64,000 bases of DNA from Bacteroidales bacterium UBA3824 (lineage in GTDB: Bacteria; Bacteroidota; Bacteroidia; Bacteroidales; UBA3824). The stretch spans positions 32,618 through 96,617 of the forward strand of contig DGIK01000210.1 in NCBI GenBank assembly GCA_002393195.1. Direction: 5' to 3'. A model generated the notes under the pieces. The model was not told the origin of the DNA and searched no databases. It saw nothing but the letters and a program-made list of their open reading frames with translations. Both the position numbers and the translations under genes were made by a program. Every line of letters starts with the position of its first letter. Within the stretch, counting starts at the first letter, position 1. Positions 18,167-27,869 of the stretch are shown in pieces.

Positions 18167-19770
18167 TTGTCGATATTACAAAAGTAATACGTCCAATAAT
18201 TATAACCAAATTTATTTTGCGAATAATCATCGCGTCCGCCGTTCAAAATCACCGACCAAGCCTGTTGATACGATTTGGGCATATTGTTGGTGGGTTCGTG
18301 AAGCCCACGATAAAAAGCGGCAAACATCTGCAAATCCCTGTTCAACAAAACCGCCGCATAAAAATATTGCCGCGCCAAATTGTTAGCCCGGTTTTCGATG
18401 TAAAGTTTGCCAAGCATTTTAGCCAATTCGGGATAGTAAAAAATAAAATTTTCCTGGAATCGCTGCTGCCTCAATGTCAGGTACAACGGGTCCAATTCTT
18501 CGTCGTTTTGGATACGTTGCAGGTTTTGATTAGCCCAATCCGAATAAAACCAACTGTGCGACAATATCAACAGATAATGCCGCGCCGCCTCGTACTTTTT
18601 GTCAACAATCAGACATTCAGCCATCCGTTTGAGCAGACGCCCACTTTTGCGATTGTTCATAATGGATTCTTGGGTGTCGAAGGCAAATTGCAACGCCGTA
18701 TTAATCATTCCCAAATTGAAATACGCCTCCATCGCGGGCAGGCACGACATATTGTCGAGCGCGGCGTCCGAGAGCAGCCCCGCACATCCATCTTGCTGAT
18801 AATCAAACATTCGCTCCGCCAAAAGTCCCTTCTGCGCAAGCGACAAGTTGATGCAAACTCGCTCAAAATCTGTTTCGGGTTGATGGTTTTGGCTTTTGTG
18901 GATTATATTGTTGTAACACCTGTGCCTCAGCAGATAATCATAATTGATGAGCCTGAATTTCAATTGGTCGTAGGTGATATTTACCAGCAACAACGACGCC
19001 CCAATCAGCGAATATTGCGCAGCGTACAATGCCAATTTGTTGCCGAAATTAATCTTGATTTTGCCCGAAATCATTATCAATATCAATGTAAAAATCGGGA
19101 TAAAAAACATCATAAAATGATAATGCCCCGGTATTCTGTAATAATTGATGCCAAGCAAAACCTGATACAACGGATATTGATGCGGCATTATGTATGTAAA
19201 GCAAAAAGCTGACACAATGTAAATGACAGGCACGACGGCGAGCAAGATGTATTGTTTTTTCTTAATCAAATGATACGCAACATACAGAAAATTGACCATA
19301 CACATTGCGCCCACGAGCCAATAAAATAGCGGCAAGAGAATCAACGATAATTTAGTATTGATGTCAAACAATTTAATGTATAAAAGAACAAAAAGCATTG
19401 CAACCATAAATGAAAAAAGTAGATTCTCGTTGCCACTATACAACAATAATAAAATTGAAGGAATAAATGACAGGAAATAAAGGTTGTTATTTTTATCTTT
19501 GAAATTGTTGTAGGTCAATAATTGAATGGCGCACAACGCGGCGGCATAAATCCACGCGCCGTATGCCGGCACATAAAACAATTGCACCAAAAATTCGCTC
19601 AAATAATCCACCAATCCGCCGCAAGTGCCAATCCTCTCCGCGAAATACTCCGCCGTAAAGAGAAACAGTTGGTTTTGCTCGTGATAATTCATCAACCCCG
19701 GATACACGAAGTTGAGGATTGTAAATACCAACAATCCAAATGCAGAGGTGGATATGAGTTTGAGTTTCAT
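18163..19770 (-). CDS. DUF6057-like polytopic membrane protein (pair 3)
   Basis: The first gene of the five-gene operon encodes 535 residues. About eight or nine hydrophobic helices fill the first 265 residues, with the family signature YHEQNQLFLFTAEYF and GGLVDYLSEFLVQLFYVP near residues 28-70. A TPR-like soluble C-terminal half follows (MEAYFNLGMINTALQFAFDTQESI, AARHYLLILSHSWFYSDWA). The -7 box at 19804-19811 and the terminator just upstream define the operon start. Confidence 0.75.
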   Translation of the reverse strand: MKLKLISTSAFGLLVFTILNFVYPGLMNYHEQNQLFLFTAEYFAERIGTCGGLVDYLSEFLVQLFYVPAYGAWIYAAALCAIQLLTYNNFKDKNNNLYFLSFIPSILLLLYSGNENLLFSFMVAMLFVLLYIKLFDINTKLSLILLPLFYWLVGAMCMVNFLYVAYHLIKKKQYILLAVVPVIYIVSAFCFTYIMPHQYPLYQVLLGINYYRIPGHYHFMMFFIPIFTLILIMISGKIKINFGNKLALYAAQYSLIGASLLLVNITYDQLKFRLINYDYLLRHRCYNNIIHKSQNHQPETDFERVCINLSLAQKGLLAERMFDYQQDGCAGLLSDAALDNMSCLPAMEAYFNLGMINTALQFAFDTQESIMNNRKSGRLLKRMAECLIVDKKYEAARHYLLILSHSWFYSDWANQNLQRIQNDEELDPLYLTLRQQRFQENFIFYYPELAKMLGKLYIENRANNLARQYFYAAVLLNRDLQMFAAFYRGLHEPTNNMPKSYQQAWSVILNGGRDDYSQNKFGYNYWTYYFCNIDK

Positions 19771-19803
19771 ATTTGTTACAATTGCCGTTAATTATTGTTT
19801 TTG

Positions 19804-19811
19804 CAAAAATA
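19804..19811 (-). promoter_or_regulatory. -7 promoter box of the pair 2/3 operon
   Basis: The minus strand reads TATTTTTG, matching TAnnTTTG, 34 nt from the ATG at 19770. It abuts the terminator of the upstream operon, so any -33 element would fall inside the terminator hairpin. Confidence 0.4.
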
Positions 19812-19854
19812 CGAAAAAAACTCTCTTTCGGAAACTCAGTTCTGAAAGAGAGTT
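19812..19854 (-). terminator. Rho-independent terminator of the susCD operon
   Basis: An 11-bp perfect stem (19819-19829 with 19844-19854) with a 14-nt loop is followed on the minus strand by a run of T. It lies 43 bp after the stop of the last gene of the susC-susD operon. Confidence 0.85.
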
Positions 19855-19896
19855 ACTTTACACTACTTATGAGAAGACTACTAAAAAAAACTACTC

Positions 19897-20772
19897 TTAT
19901 TTTGCTTTGAATGCCCACCAGGTGCACTCGCCCCAAGAGCCAGTGCCGTCCTTGGCATAGACTAACTGCAACCTCTTGTCGGAGAGAAACGCAATCTCAA
20001 ATGTGGTCGGCATAAAGCCGCCGCCGTTGATCATAAACGGCCAGAGAAGTGCGCCTTCCGATGTGTTGAGGTAGCCAAACTCAGAGCCGATGTTGTTGGC
20101 CTTGCCGTCCACCGAGAATGTGCCGGTATTGAGCAACTTGCCGCTTGCATCGTACTTCAAAAGTTGATTCTTGTTGAACACCAAGTAGGCTCCGGCTTCT
20201 TCCTCGCCAGTGAGGACGCCGGTATTGGAGTGCTTCAACTGACCAGAGAAGCCGTCGTTGGGACAGCCCCACCATTGTCCGTTGATCGAATTGCCATCGA
20301 ATGCGCCAGCCTGATAGCCAGCGTTGCCCCAGCATCCGCCGTCGGCGTTGAGTTCGGTGTCCCAAGTCCACGCCTTGCCGTTCTCAAAATCGTTGCCGAT
20401 GATGGTCTTCAAGACGTCGGTAACCTCCCACTCTTCCACGGGATAAGACTTGGACGACTCAACAGCCTTGCCTACTGTATTGAGGGTGAGCACCTTGAAA
20501 TTGCCCTGCGAGAACACCGGCACACGGAATTTGCCAGCCGTGCCAGCCGCGAGCAACGAATTGTCGTCAGCATAGCGTATCTGCACGTAGGTGGCAGGAT
20601 TGGTGGTGAAAGTGAACAAGTCTGACTTGCCTTCCTGAGTAACTATCACGCGATCTGCCAACTGTGATTCAGTCAATTGAACAGGGTTGCTGTCGATTTC
20701 CTCAACAGCCGGGTCGCAAGCCATCATCGACATTGCAACCAACGAAACCGCTGCGAAATATATCTTTTTCAT
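19897..20772 (-). CDS. SusE/F-position surface lipoprotein, probable glycan-binding
   Basis: The 291-residue lipoprotein has its lipid Cys at 19 (MSMMAC) and lies directly after susD. That is the usual place of a SusE/SusF-type outer-surface binding lipoprotein. An Ig-like region (about 30-120) is followed by a Trp-rich beta domain, with WTWD, GQWWGCPNDGF and a closing ECTWWAFKAK. Exposed Trp clusters are typical of glycan-binding sites. The family is not one I recognise by sequence, so the role rests on position and composition. Confidence 0.65.
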   Translation of the reverse strand: MKKIYFAAVSLVAMSMMACDPAVEEIDSNPVQLTESQLADRVIVTQEGKSDLFTFTTNPATYVQIRYADDNSLLAAGTAGKFRVPVFSQGNFKVLTLNTVGKAVESSKSYPVEEWEVTDVLKTIIGNDFENGKAWTWDTELNADGGCWGNAGYQAGAFDGNSINGQWWGCPNDGFSGQLKHSNTGVLTGEEEAGAYLVFNKNQLLKYDASGKLLNTGTFSVDGKANNIGSEFGYLNTSEGALLWPFMINGGGFMPTTFEIAFLSDKRLQLVYAKDGTGSWGECTWWAFKAK

Positions 20773-20803
20773 AATTTGAATCGATTTTTAAGCAATTAAT
20801 TTA

Positions 20804-22591
20804 CTAATAACCTGCATACTCGCTGTCCGCTCCCGAGTAACCGGGGTTTTGGGCAACCTTGCCTTCATTGAGAAGTATCTGAGTCTCAGGAATCTTGAAG
20901 AAACCGGCGGTAGCATTGTAACGTGCTGCGTATCCACCGTTGTGAGCGGCATTTTGAGTTTCGGTGCCAGCGTTGTAAATCTTGACGCCATTCTGTTTTT
21001 CGAGAGCGGCGGCGGCGATGTGCCAACGGCGGATGTCGTTCCAACGCTGTCCCTCGTAGAAGAGTTCCCAACGACGCTCATTTTGGAGAGCCTGGAGCGA
21101 ATACGAAACATCAGGCAAGCCTGCGCGTTTGCGCACCTGATTCATACCTTCTGCATCTTCGTTGATCTCCGACCACATAAGGCATACATCGGCAAAACGA
21201 ATGTGTACCAAATCGTGGATGTTGCCAGTCTGCATGAGGTTGTCGTTAATCCAGCCGTCTGCACCATACATTACCTGCTCAAATACAGGAGCATACGTGC
21301 CATCTTCCTTCTTAGCGGAGATTGCGCCAAGTTTCATCTGATAATAGTCGGTTTCCTGAATGAAATCTGCCCACGATGCGCCGCCGTAGGTGTAGGCAGG
21401 CATATTGTGAACGTCGATGATGCTCTGTTTGAGACGACGGTCTTTGGATTCGGCATTAGCCCAATCGCTTACTACACTCGGATTTACCGGACCTGCGCCC
21501 CAGCCCTGTCCCCAAGGATAGGTCTTGTCATAATCTTGACCGCCGCGCACGCCGAAGTGGAGGGCGTAGCCGTTGCCGTAGCCGATGGTGGTGCTCCAAG
21601 ATGCAAGTTTATTGAACTTGGTGGCAAACATATTCTCAGGGTTGATGGCGTTGTTGTCCTCAGCCCAATTGAATGTAATCACGTCGGAAGACTGACCATT
21701 GCCATCATTAACCTTCAAGAGGTCGCCCGAATCCCATTTGGTCGCGCTGTTGGAGTACGCCCAGAGGTTGTAAAACTCAGGAACGAGCGAATAGCCAGAA
21801 TTTTTGTAGCAATCGTCGATGCAGGTCTTCACCATATCCTTGGTCAAAGTGGTGCCGTCGGGGAGTTTTACCGAGGTGAGAGGATTGTAGGTGGTGGAAG
21901 TGAGAGCGTCGAGCGTCTCGCCATTGCCATAGAATCCAGTGTAGAACAGCCAAGCGCGGGTCAACATTGCCTCGGCGCAATACTTATCTACGTGTCCGTC
22001 GGTCTTCCTGACTGCGGGCATCGTGGTGGCGGCGGTGTAGAGGTCTTGGAGTATCTGACCCCAAAAACCTTCTGCGTTGGTGTATTCCACTGTGCCGTCG
22101 TCCTTGGTAACCAAAGGAATACCTGTGCCGTACATAGAAGCGAGTTCGTAGTAGTAGAATGCCCTGAGGAAGAGCGCCTCGCCCTTCACCTGCGCCTTTA
22201 CATTGTCTTCCAAAGCCAAACCGTCGATGGAATTGATCAAGGCGTTGGCGCGGGAAACGCCGGTGTAACGAGCCAGATAGAAGTCCTTTGTGGCATCTGT
22301 ACCGTAATTGGTGATGAAGTCGTATGCCTGCATCAACTTGTCGTTGGCACCGCCGCCACCGAGGGCGTCGTCGCTCGCCAAAATGGCAGCGTACAGGAAC
22401 GAACATTGCGGGAAAGCGTTTACGGCGTTGTTGTTTTGGTATATTGCCGCAAGCACTTGGTTGGCGTCGCCCTCAGTCTGAGGGAAGTTGCTTGAATCCG
22501 CCTCGCTCATACTCATCGAGTCGAGGTCGCACGCCGACAACATTCCGGCGGCAAGCAACAACAAACCTGTTTTTATATTGATTACTTTCAT
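20804..22591 (-). CDS. SusD/RagB-family surface lipoprotein
   Basis: The 595-residue protein fits SusD. It has a lipoprotein signal with Cys near residue 21 (AAGMLSAC), an N-terminal helical region with ANALINSIDGL and the GEALFLRAFYYYELASMYG motif of the TPR core, and a C-terminal ERRWELFYEGQRWNDIRRWH signature. SusD forms a lid on the SusC barrel and captures oligosaccharides or peptides. The ATG at 22591 is preferred to a TTG three codons upstream. It lies 11 bp after susC. Confidence 0.9.
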   Translation of the reverse strand: MKVINIKTGLLLLAAGMLSACDLDSMSMSEADSSNFPQTEGDANQVLAAIYQNNNAVNAFPQCSFLYAAILASDDALGGGGANDKLMQAYDFITNYGTDATKDFYLARYTGVSRANALINSIDGLALEDNVKAQVKGEALFLRAFYYYELASMYGTGIPLVTKDDGTVEYTNAEGFWGQILQDLYTAATTMPAVRKTDGHVDKYCAEAMLTRAWLFYTGFYGNGETLDALTSTTYNPLTSVKLPDGTTLTKDMVKTCIDDCYKNSGYSLVPEFYNLWAYSNSATKWDSGDLLKVNDGNGQSSDVITFNWAEDNNAINPENMFATKFNKLASWSTTIGYGNGYALHFGVRGGQDYDKTYPWGQGWGAGPVNPSVVSDWANAESKDRRLKQSIIDVHNMPAYTYGGASWADFIQETDYYQMKLGAISAKKEDGTYAPVFEQVMYGADGWINDNLMQTGNIHDLVHIRFADVCLMWSEINEDAEGMNQVRKRAGLPDVSYSLQALQNERRWELFYEGQRWNDIRRWHIAAAALEKQNGVKIYNAGTETQNAAHNGGYAARYNATAGFFKIPETQILLNEGKVAQNPGYSGADSEYAGY

Positions 22592-22602
22592 TGTTTTCAA
22601 TT

Positions 22603-25600
22603 TTAGAATTTGATGTTAACACCGAATAAGAATGTACGAGGGTTGGGATAGTTGCCTACGTCAACGCCTGTTACCCAAGGCTCGTTGCCATTGAGTGCCA
22701 TACCGTTTTCAGGATCCATTCCTTTGTACTTGGTAATGGTAAACATATTTTGAGCAGCAACGTAGAACCTTACCTGATTCAAGCGGCAAGACTTCCAGAT
22801 ATTCTTGAAATCGTAGCCCAAAGTGATGTTGGACAAGCGAACATAACCTGCATCCTCGATGTAGATGTCGGAGATTTTTTGGAAGTTCATACCCCTGTTG
22901 CCGGGTTGGAGGAGCGGGTACTTGTCGGAAGTGCCTTCGCCTGTCCAGTATTCGTAAACTTCGGTGGTGTAGTTTTCGTACTGACCATCGGTAAACTTCC
23001 TGTAAGAGCGGGCAACCTGCTGGCCAAATGCGCCGTAGAACGTGGCGGAGAGGTCAAATCCTTTGTAATTAGCACCCAAAGAGAAGCCCATCGTGATGTC
23101 GGGAGTAGGATTGCCGAGGTCGGTCTTGTCTTCGTCGTTGATGACGCCATCGCCATTAACATCTACAAACTTCAAGTCGCCAACTGCCAATTCTGCACCC
23201 TGCATAGAGTTGGCTGCATCGCCCTTGCAGTTTTGAGCCAAATAAGCCTGCTTGTCGGCCTCGTTCTGGATAACGCCAGCAGTCTTGAATCCGTAGAAGT
23301 AGCCAATCGAATAGCCTTCCTGCATACGAGCCACAATGCCGGTGTTCTGAGCCAAGAGGTCGTTGCCGCCTTCGATGTACTTGTTGGCGTTGTTGACCTT
23401 TGTAACTTCGTTTTTATTGTAAGCCATATTCCAATTAACAAAGTAATTGAAATCCTTTGAAGGAGAATCGTTCCAGCCCAACGCAATCTCAACACCGGTA
23501 TTCTTCACGTTGCCGGCGTTCTGATACTGAGAGTCAAAACCTGTTGCAGCGTTGGTCTGTACGGCAATCAGGAGGTCTTTGGTCTCCTTGTTGTACCAGT
23601 CGATGGTGGCGGTCAAGCGGCTCTTCAAGAAGCGCATATCAAGACCGATGTTGGTCTGCTCGGAAGTCTCCCAAGTAAGGTCGGGATTAGCAAGGCGGGT
23701 GGCGTATGCACCCTGTGTGCCTTCGTCCTTGTTGTTGCCGAAAGAATACAAGCCAAAATCACCAAACTCCCAGGTAGAACGCCAAGAGGAGGAGGGCAGA
23801 TTGTCGTTACCATTCTGACCCCAACCAGCGCGGAATTTCAAGAAGTCGAATATGTTTTGATTCTGCATAAAGCCCATATTGCTGATTACCCAGCCTGCGG
23901 ATATAGAGGGGAAGTAGCCCCACTGATTGCCCTCAGCAAACTGAGAGGAACCGTCGGCACGCATCACTGCGCTAAACATAAAGGTCTCGTTGAAGTCGTA
24001 GTTGATACGACCGAAGTAAGACATCTTGGCGCCATAACCTGCCGGGCTGCCCGATGCATTGTAAGTAGTACCAGTGGTATTAACGATGTAGGCGTGATCC
24101 ATATCGTTGAAGATGTTGTTGTAACCGGTGATATTCACGCTCTCGCCGTAGTTGGGACGGCTCTTGGAATATTCAGTACCAACCATTACATCAAAGTGGT
24201 TCTTGTCGGCAACTTCAAACTTGTAATTGACAGTGTTGGTAACGCCCCAATTGAAGCCCAACGAAAGATTGTCGGTGGTCTGGTCCTGGTCGCGCTTGCC
24301 GCCCTGGTCGTTCATATAATATTCAGGAAGGTAGCACCTCCAAGAAGAACCGTAAGTCTTGTAACTCAACAAACCTTTGTAAGTCAGGTTTTTGATGGGC
24401 GACACCTCGACGTAAGCGTTGGTGTTCATATTGAAGTTTTTGGACTTGTTGTTGCCGGACTGATTGTTGACAGCACTTGCAATCGGGTTGCTTGCATACG
24501 AATTGAAGCCAAACATACCCATATTCTTCAAGTCTTCACCCATAAAGTAATCGCCGTTGGCATTGTAAACGGGGATGAGAGGAATGGCACGCAAACAGTC
24601 GGAAATCACATTTACATACTGATTGCCAATCTGAATACCTTCGCTCTGCCTGTGCTGGAAATAGAGGTTTTCGCCGAATTTGATAATGTCGCGACCGTCC
24701 TTAGCCTTCCAGAGCGAGTGCTCCGAATTGAGGCGGAATGTGAAACGGCTGAAGTCGGAGGGTACGTGCTTGCCACCGAATACACCGTCCTGATACTGAT
24801 AACCGAAACCTGTGGAGAATTTGGAAGTTTCGTTACCGCCGATGATGTTGATGGAGTGGCTTGTGGTAACAGCGTTAGGATTCCTCAATTCTTCGAGCCA
24901 GTTGGTGCCCTCGTAGTTTTCGAAGCCCTTGGTATATTGCGCCCAGTCGTATGCCGACTGACCAGAGTTGAACGCTACAATGTCCTGAATCTGCTTGTAT
25001 TCGCTGGCATTGAGGAGGTCGGGCATCTTGTAAACATTGGCAAAACCAACGCTACCATCGTATGTAACCTGTACCTTGCCTGCCTTGCCTTGCTTTGTGG
25101 TGATGAGGATTACACCGTTTGCGGAAGACGAACCGTAGATGGCGCAGGATGCTGCGTCCTTCAATACGTCGATACGCTCGATGTCGGCGGGGTTGAGAGA
25201 ATTGATGTCGCCGCCTGCAACACCGTCTATTACATAGATAGGAGCGGTGGAACCATTGGTACCAGCACCACGGATGCTGATTTTGAAACCGTCGCCAGGC
25301 TGACCCGAATTGGACTGGATGTTGACACCGGGCGATTGGCTCTGCAATGCACCGAGCACCTGAGTGGTGTTCATCTTTTGGATGTCGTCGCCCTTCACCT
25401 CGACGGTAGCACCGGTAACGAGTTTTTTCTTCTGAACGCCGTAGCCTACTACTACGACCTCTTCAATCTGCTCGTTGTCTTCCTTAAGAACGAAATCTTT
25501 TGTAACAGTGGCGCCATTGGATACATTGACGCTCACTTCCATAGAGGAATATCCGATGAAAGACGCAGTAATGGTCTGCTCGCCGGATGGAACATTAGGA

Positions 25601-25824
25601 ATTTGATAGTTGCCGTCCATATCGGAGATGGTGCCTATCGTGGTGCCCTTTACAAAGACGTTTGCGCCTGGCAGACCCATACCGCCTTCGTCAAGCACCT
25701 TACCTTTGACCGTGCCCTGCGCGGACACATCTACTGCAAAGGCTGCCATCATTGCCATCAGAACTACGAATACTCGTAGCATACCCCACGGCAAAAGATG
25801 GGCTTTCGTGGTTTTGTTTCTCAT
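22603..25824 (-). CDS. SusC/RagA-family TonB-linked outer-membrane transporter
   Basis: The 1073-residue transporter has a signal peptide (ending VDVSAQ) and a carboxypeptidase-regulatory-like domain (about 37-110, GMGLPGANVFVKGTTIG). The SusC-specific VVVVGYGVQKK box follows near residue 125. A plug has LQSQSPGVNIQ and IYVIDGVAGG, and a long barrel ends in an aromatic-Lys-Phe strand. It imports ligands captured by SusD at the expense of TonB energy. No glycoside hydrolase, sulfatase, peptidase or regulator lies beside the operon, so the substrate cannot be inferred. Confidence 0.92.
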   Translation of the reverse strand: MRNKTTKAHLLPWGMLRVFVVLMAMMAAFAVDVSAQGTVKGKVLDEGGMGLPGANVFVKGTTIGTISDMDGNYQIPNVPSGEQTITASFIGYSSMEVSVNVSNGATVTKDFVLKEDNEQIEEVVVVGYGVQKKKLVTGATVEVKGDDIQKMNTTQVLGALQSQSPGVNIQSNSGQPGDGFKISIRGAGTNGSTAPIYVIDGVAGGDINSLNPADIERIDVLKDAASCAIYGSSSANGVILITTKQGKAGKVQVTYDGSVGFANVYKMPDLLNASEYKQIQDIVAFNSGQSAYDWAQYTKGFENYEGTNWLEELRNPNAVTTSHSINIIGGNETSKFSTGFGYQYQDGVFGGKHVPSDFSRFTFRLNSEHSLWKAKDGRDIIKFGENLYFQHRQSEGIQIGNQYVNVISDCLRAIPLIPVYNANGDYFMGEDLKNMGMFGFNSYASNPIASAVNNQSGNNKSKNFNMNTNAYVEVSPIKNLTYKGLLSYKTYGSSWRCYLPEYYMNDQGGKRDQDQTTDNLSLGFNWGVTNTVNYKFEVADKNHFDVMVGTEYSKSRPNYGESVNITGYNNIFNDMDHAYIVNTTGTTYNASGSPAGYGAKMSYFGRINYDFNETFMFSAVMRADGSSQFAEGNQWGYFPSISAGWVISNMGFMQNQNIFDFLKFRAGWGQNGNDNLPSSSWRSTWEFGDFGLYSFGNNKDEGTQGAYATRLANPDLTWETSEQTNIGLDMRFLKSRLTATIDWYNKETKDLLIAVQTNAATGFDSQYQNAGNVKNTGVEIALGWNDSPSKDFNYFVNWNMAYNKNEVTKVNNANKYIEGGNDLLAQNTGIVARMQEGYSIGYFYGFKTAGVIQNEADKQAYLAQNCKGDAANSMQGAELAVGDLKFVDVNGDGVINDEDKTDLGNPTPDITMGFSLGANYKGFDLSATFYGAFGQQVARSYRKFTDGQYENYTTEVYEYWTGEGTSDKYPLLQPGNRGMNFQKISDIYIEDAGYVRLSNITLGYDFKNIWKSCRLNQVRFYVAAQNMFTITKYKGMDPENGMALNGNEPWVTGVDVGNYPNPRTFLFGVNIKF

Positions 25825-26120
25825 ATTCTAATAATTGCGTGTTAAATTAATAAAGCAGTTTGCTATTCTTCTAAATTAAAACAGTATGCAAATCAATTAC
25901 TCTCTTTGTATAAAATCTGTTCTTGTAGTCTTTTTTTTAGTTCTTAGTAGTAATCTTGCAGTAGTGTCTATTTTCAAATAAAGTAGCAGTCTTGTTTTTA
26001 GTTTTATCTATTTTCAAATCTGCTGCAAATTAAGTAAATATTAAACTAACGTGCAAATTTTTTAACATAAATTTTATAACTTTTTTAAAACTTTTTCTTA
26101 TAATGTTGATTATCAGATTG
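25825..26120. other. AT-rich intergenic leader upstream of susC
   Basis: This 296-bp stretch separates the susC start from the end of the kinase gene on the same strand. It is strongly AT-rich and contains several CAAA runs (TTTG on the minus strand) but no -7/-33 pair at correct spacing that I trust. I see no ORF, hairpin or known riboswitch. A long 5' leader of the susC mRNA is likely. Confidence 0.4.
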
Positions 26121-27866
26121 TTATTTCGGCTGCGGCATCAGGTGTATTTTGTTTTCTTCGAGGTTGTAATAGCAAACCGAATTGGTTTCGCTCTCGATGT
26201 CGAGGATGAGGATGCCGTCGTTGCCGAGAAATTCGTATTTATTGACCTCATAATGCGAGCCGTTGCTCATCGTGCGCGTATATACGTTGCCGAGAAACCA
26301 GCCTCCGCCTGCCTCGCCCTTCAAGATGGTGTGTATCTTGACTTCGCTCGCAAAATCTACGGAACTTGCGCTGTTGTTGTCGAAGAAAATCAACACCTTG
26401 CACGTCCTGTCGGATGTGCTGTGAATGACGCAGGCAAAGTCGGTGGTGAGGTTGCCGTCGAAATCGCCCGTTGCAATACCATTGTAAGCCAAGGAATTGC
26501 CGGTTTCTGCCGAAATCTCCCAGAGCGACACGGAATTTTTGAAATACTTGTTGCTCACAAAATACTTCCACAAGGTCTGCCTGTATGCGTTTGGGACGAG
26601 TTCTATCGCCTCCTTGTTGGTGAAAATGGAATTGAATTGCTGGTAAATCTTTGCCGAAGCGATATGGTTTTTGGGAACGTAGCCCTTGATGCCCCTCAGC
26701 GAAACCGCCTCCACCCACACTGTGCCGTCCTTGCCGGTGGATTCGGGACGGTCGGAGGAGATGCGGATGGTCTCGCCGTAATTGAGGTTGTCTATCTGAC
26801 GTGCGCCGGTGCTGTCGGCGGCGTAGAGATGTGTATTGTGGGCGATGACGTGCATCTGGTCGCTGCGGTTGAAGGTAAACAGCGATATTGCAACAGCAAT
26901 CACAAACGACGCCACTACGAGCATCATAATGGCGTTTTTGGCGAATGAGGCGTGGCGTTCCTTGTCGGACTGCACGTCATCAATCTCAAAAATCTGGGTG
27001 TCGTTGTTGGCGGATTTGCTTTCCTCCTTGGGCATAATGGCGAGGATGTCGCGGCGGAATGCATTACAATCCTGATAACGGTCGAGCGGACGTTTGGCAG
27101 TTGCCTTATAAATAATCTCCTCCATCTGCGGCGACACTCCGGCGTATATCGACGAGGGCGGCGGCAGTGGGTCGTTGATTATCTTGTTGTAAATCTCGTA
27201 TTCGCTTAGCTTGTTGCTGTACGGATGCTGTCCCGTCAACATCTGGAAAAACGTGATGCCAAGCGAATAGATGTCGGTGCGGCGGTCGAGGGGCTGACCT
27301 TTCACCTGTTGCGGACTCATATACAACGCCGTGCCAACCTTGGTGCCGGGCTTGGTGATGTGGGGCGACGGCACATCGAGCATCTGCGCAATGCCAAAAT
27401 CAAGTATCTTGACCTCGTTGTCGGGCGTGATTACAAAATTGCCCGGCTTGATGTCGCGGTGTATGACGTTGCGCGAGTGCATATAACCAATGGCATCAAG
27501 CATTTGGAGCATATATTTGATAGCCTTTGGCTCCGGAATGGGACCCGATTCGTTTTTGATGTATTCATTGAGCGGCGTGCCGTTGATGAGTTCTTCTATA
27601 ATAAAAGTGCCTTCGTCGCAGTCGATGAAATCGTAGATTGCAACGATGTGGGGATGTTTGAGTTTTGAGAGTGTGATAGCCTCGTTTTTGAGGCGTTCCT
27701 TGACGCCTTCCTTCTGCGCGAGCAACGGGTTGAGCTGCTTGACAGCCACACGCCGCCCAAGCAACATGTGAACACCTTCATACACGCTGCCCATGCCGCC
27801 CTCGGCTATCAACGATTCTATCTTGTAATTGCCGAGCCTACGTCCTATCAGTGAATTTTGCACCAT
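26121..27866 (-). CDS. Transmembrane Ser/Thr protein kinase with extracytoplasmic SH3-like domain
   Basis: The 581-residue protein is a PknB-type eukaryotic-like kinase. It has the Gly loop (AEGGMGSVYEG, 21-31), catalytic Lys43, the HRD motif with Asp138 (HRDIKPGN) and DFG Asp156. The activation segment ends in GTALYMSPQQ. One membrane helix (about 318-340) follows. Outside the membrane lie a bacterial SH3-like domain (about 345-405, SLRGIKGYVPKNHI) and a C-terminal beta domain of unknown family containing FDGNLTTDFACVIHS. All catalytic residues are present. It lies 3 bp after the phosphatase gene, so signal and counter-signal are co-expressed. Confidence 0.9.
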   Translation of the reverse strand: MVQNSLIGRRLGNYKIESLIAEGGMGSVYEGVHMLLGRRVAVKQLNPLLAQKEGVKERLKNEAITLSKLKHPHIVAIYDFIDCDEGTFIIEELINGTPLNEYIKNESGPIPEPKAIKYMLQMLDAIGYMHSRNVIHRDIKPGNFVITPDNEVKILDFGIAQMLDVPSPHITKPGTKVGTALYMSPQQVKGQPLDRRTDIYSLGITFFQMLTGQHPYSNKLSEYEIYNKIINDPLPPPSSIYAGVSPQMEEIIYKATAKRPLDRYQDCNAFRRDILAIMPKEESKSANNDTQIFEIDDVQSDKERHASFAKNAIMMLVVASFVIAVAISLFTFNRSDQMHVIAHNTHLYAADSTGARQIDNLNYGETIRISSDRPESTGKDGTVWVEAVSLRGIKGYVPKNHIASAKIYQQFNSIFTNKEAIELVPNAYRQTLWKYFVSNKYFKNSVSLWEISAETGNSLAYNGIATGDFDGNLTTDFACVIHSTSDRTCKVLIFFDNNSASSVDFASEVKIHTILKGEAGGGWFLGNVYTRTMSNGSHYEVNKYEFLGNDGILILDIESETNSVCYYNLEENKIHLMPQPK

Positions 27867-27869
27867 TTG

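Noticed and set aside
18217..19212. 331-codon open frame opposite a DUF6057-like gene
   Set aside because: Shadow frame; composition rich in Arg, His and Gln as expected for the reverse of a membrane protein gene.
20849..22495. 548-codon open frame opposite susD
   Set aside because: Antisense shadow of a clear SusD gene; low-complexity Val/Gly-rich translation.
23857..25779. 640-codon open frame on the plus strand opposite susC
   Set aside because: It mirrors the susC gene exactly in phase with its codon pattern, has no promoter or recognisable domain, and susC is unmistakable.
26103..26948. 281-codon open frame opposite the kinase C-terminus
   Set aside because: Shadow frame without domain or start signal.
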